From Burkholderiales bacterium (GTDB lineage Bacteria > Pseudomonadota > Gammaproteobacteria > Burkholderiales > Usitatibacteraceae), in NCBI GenBank assembly GCA_014378085.1, contig JACMOJ010000063.1, positions 1 through 14,540 on the forward strand: 14,540 nt of DNA, given 5' to 3'. The notes under the pieces were generated by a model. That model was not told the origin of the DNA and searched no databases. It saw only the letters and a list, made by a program, of their open reading frames with translations. Positions within the stretch are counted from its first letter, which is position 1. Each line of letters starts with the position of its first letter. A program made the translations under genes and the position numbers. Below, one piece after another: positions 13,991 to 14,540 of this stretch.

Positions 13991-14540
13991 TCAATGGTAT
14001 TCCTCACCGCCGGACACATTCATCGATTCACCTGTTACGTACTGCGCCTCATCGCTACACAACCACGCGCACGTAGCCGCCGTATCCGTCGGAAGCCCCG
14101 GGCGACCCAATGGAATGCGCGACTTCATCGCATTCATGTATTGCTCCATGGTCAGGCCCAACGCTTCTGAAAAATACTCGTTTTGCCATGCGCCCAATCC
14201 GGTGGTGACGTGATTCGGGCAGATCGCATTCGCGGTGATGCCGTACTTTCCCATCTCAATTGCCGTCACGCGGGTGAGGCCGGTCATGCCATGTTTTGAG
14301 GCGCAATACGCAGAGGCAAACGGGAAGCCGGACTTCGCTGCTTGGCTGGCGATGTTGACGATACGGCCACCTTTTCGTTGCGCCACACCCGCCGCTTCGT
14401 TTTGTTGGATCATCTGCATCGCGGCGTACTTGGTACACAAGAATGCACCGCGCAAGTTCACGCCAAGCACGGCGTCCCACTCTTCAATCGACATTTCAAC
14501 AATTGGCTTCATCAAATAACCAATGCCAGCGTTGTTGACC
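13991..14540 (-). CDS. Short-chain dehydrogenase/reductase (SDR), N-terminus outside window
   Basis: The visible 182 codons are the C-terminal two thirds of an NAD(P)-dependent SDR oxidoreductase. At the right edge the frame reads VNNAGIGYLMKPIVEMS, containing the NNAG motif. It continues with the active-site Ser in GGRIVNIASQ and the catalytic YxxxK in AYCASK. ICPNHVTTGL replaces the usual PG-x-x-x-T, and the protein ends VTGESMNVSGGEEYH, as classical SDRs do. The glycine-rich cofactor motif lies beyond 14540, so cofactor preference is unknown. A TTG at 14515 is in frame but is not the true start because the frame stays open and conserved through the edge. It probably oxidises a hydroxy intermediate or a polyol in the same catabolic programme. 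Confidence 0.9.
   Translation of the reverse strand, partial: VNNAGIGYLMKPIVEMSIEEWDAVLGVNLRGAFLCTKYAAMQMIQQNEAAGVAQRKGGRIVNIASQAAKSGFPFASAYCASKHGMTGLTRVTAIEMGKYGITANAICPNHVTTGLGAWQNEYFSEALGLTMEQYMNAMKSRIPLGRPGLPTDTAATCAWLCSDEAQYVTGESMNVSGGEEYH

Overview
The window looks like an accessory or catabolic region of a betaproteobacterium, probably in the Burkholderiales. The main reasons are an orphan Bug/TctC-type solute receptor, two class III CoA-transferases, and GC-rich palindromic intergenic repeats of a kind common in that group. The assignment is inferred from gene content; no rRNA or housekeeping marker is present.

Layout. At the left edge is the 5' end of an IS3-family insertion sequence on the minus strand, with its probable terminus at about 200. 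Next to it on the plus strand is a DUF433/DUF5615 toxin-antitoxin-type pair whose toxin gene is frameshifted in an A5 tract. A PaaI-like hotdog thioesterase follows on the plus strand. From 1392 to the right edge all twelve genes lie on the minus strand, so transcription runs right to left. In transcription order they are: short-chain dehydrogenase (cut by the window edge), PuuE-like polysaccharide deacetylase, CitE-like lyase, MaoC-type hydratase, acyl-CoA dehydrogenase, two class III CoA-transferases, Bug-type receptor, secreted VOC protein, Tat-exported flavin amine oxidase, c-type cytochrome and secreted S9 peptidase.

How the genes may work together. CoA-transferase, acyl-CoA dehydrogenase, MaoC hydratase and CitE-like lyase form a plausible order for degrading a carboxylic acid: activation, dehydrogenation, hydration, then C-C cleavage. 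This resembles itaconate, mesaconate or methylsuccinate pathways. The receptor may deliver the acid. The last three genes before the S9 peptidase (VOC, amine oxidase, cytochrome c) are 4-5 bases apart and all carry export signals. They look like a periplasmic oxidation module in which the cytochrome accepts electrons from the flavoprotein, as known for nicotine oxidoreductase NicA2 and its cytochrome CycN. A PuuE-like C-N hydrolase and an amine oxidase in the same co-directional run suggest a nitrogen-containing substrate, but the substrate cannot be read from the sequence.

Intergenic DNA holds palindromic CCTCCCC-type repeats on both sides of the acyl-CoA dehydrogenase gene, including a four-copy 33-base tandem array. 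A 151-base MITE-like element with 15-base perfect terminal inverted repeats lies between the dehydrogenase/reductase and the deacetylase. No RNA genes or CRISPR arrays were seen.
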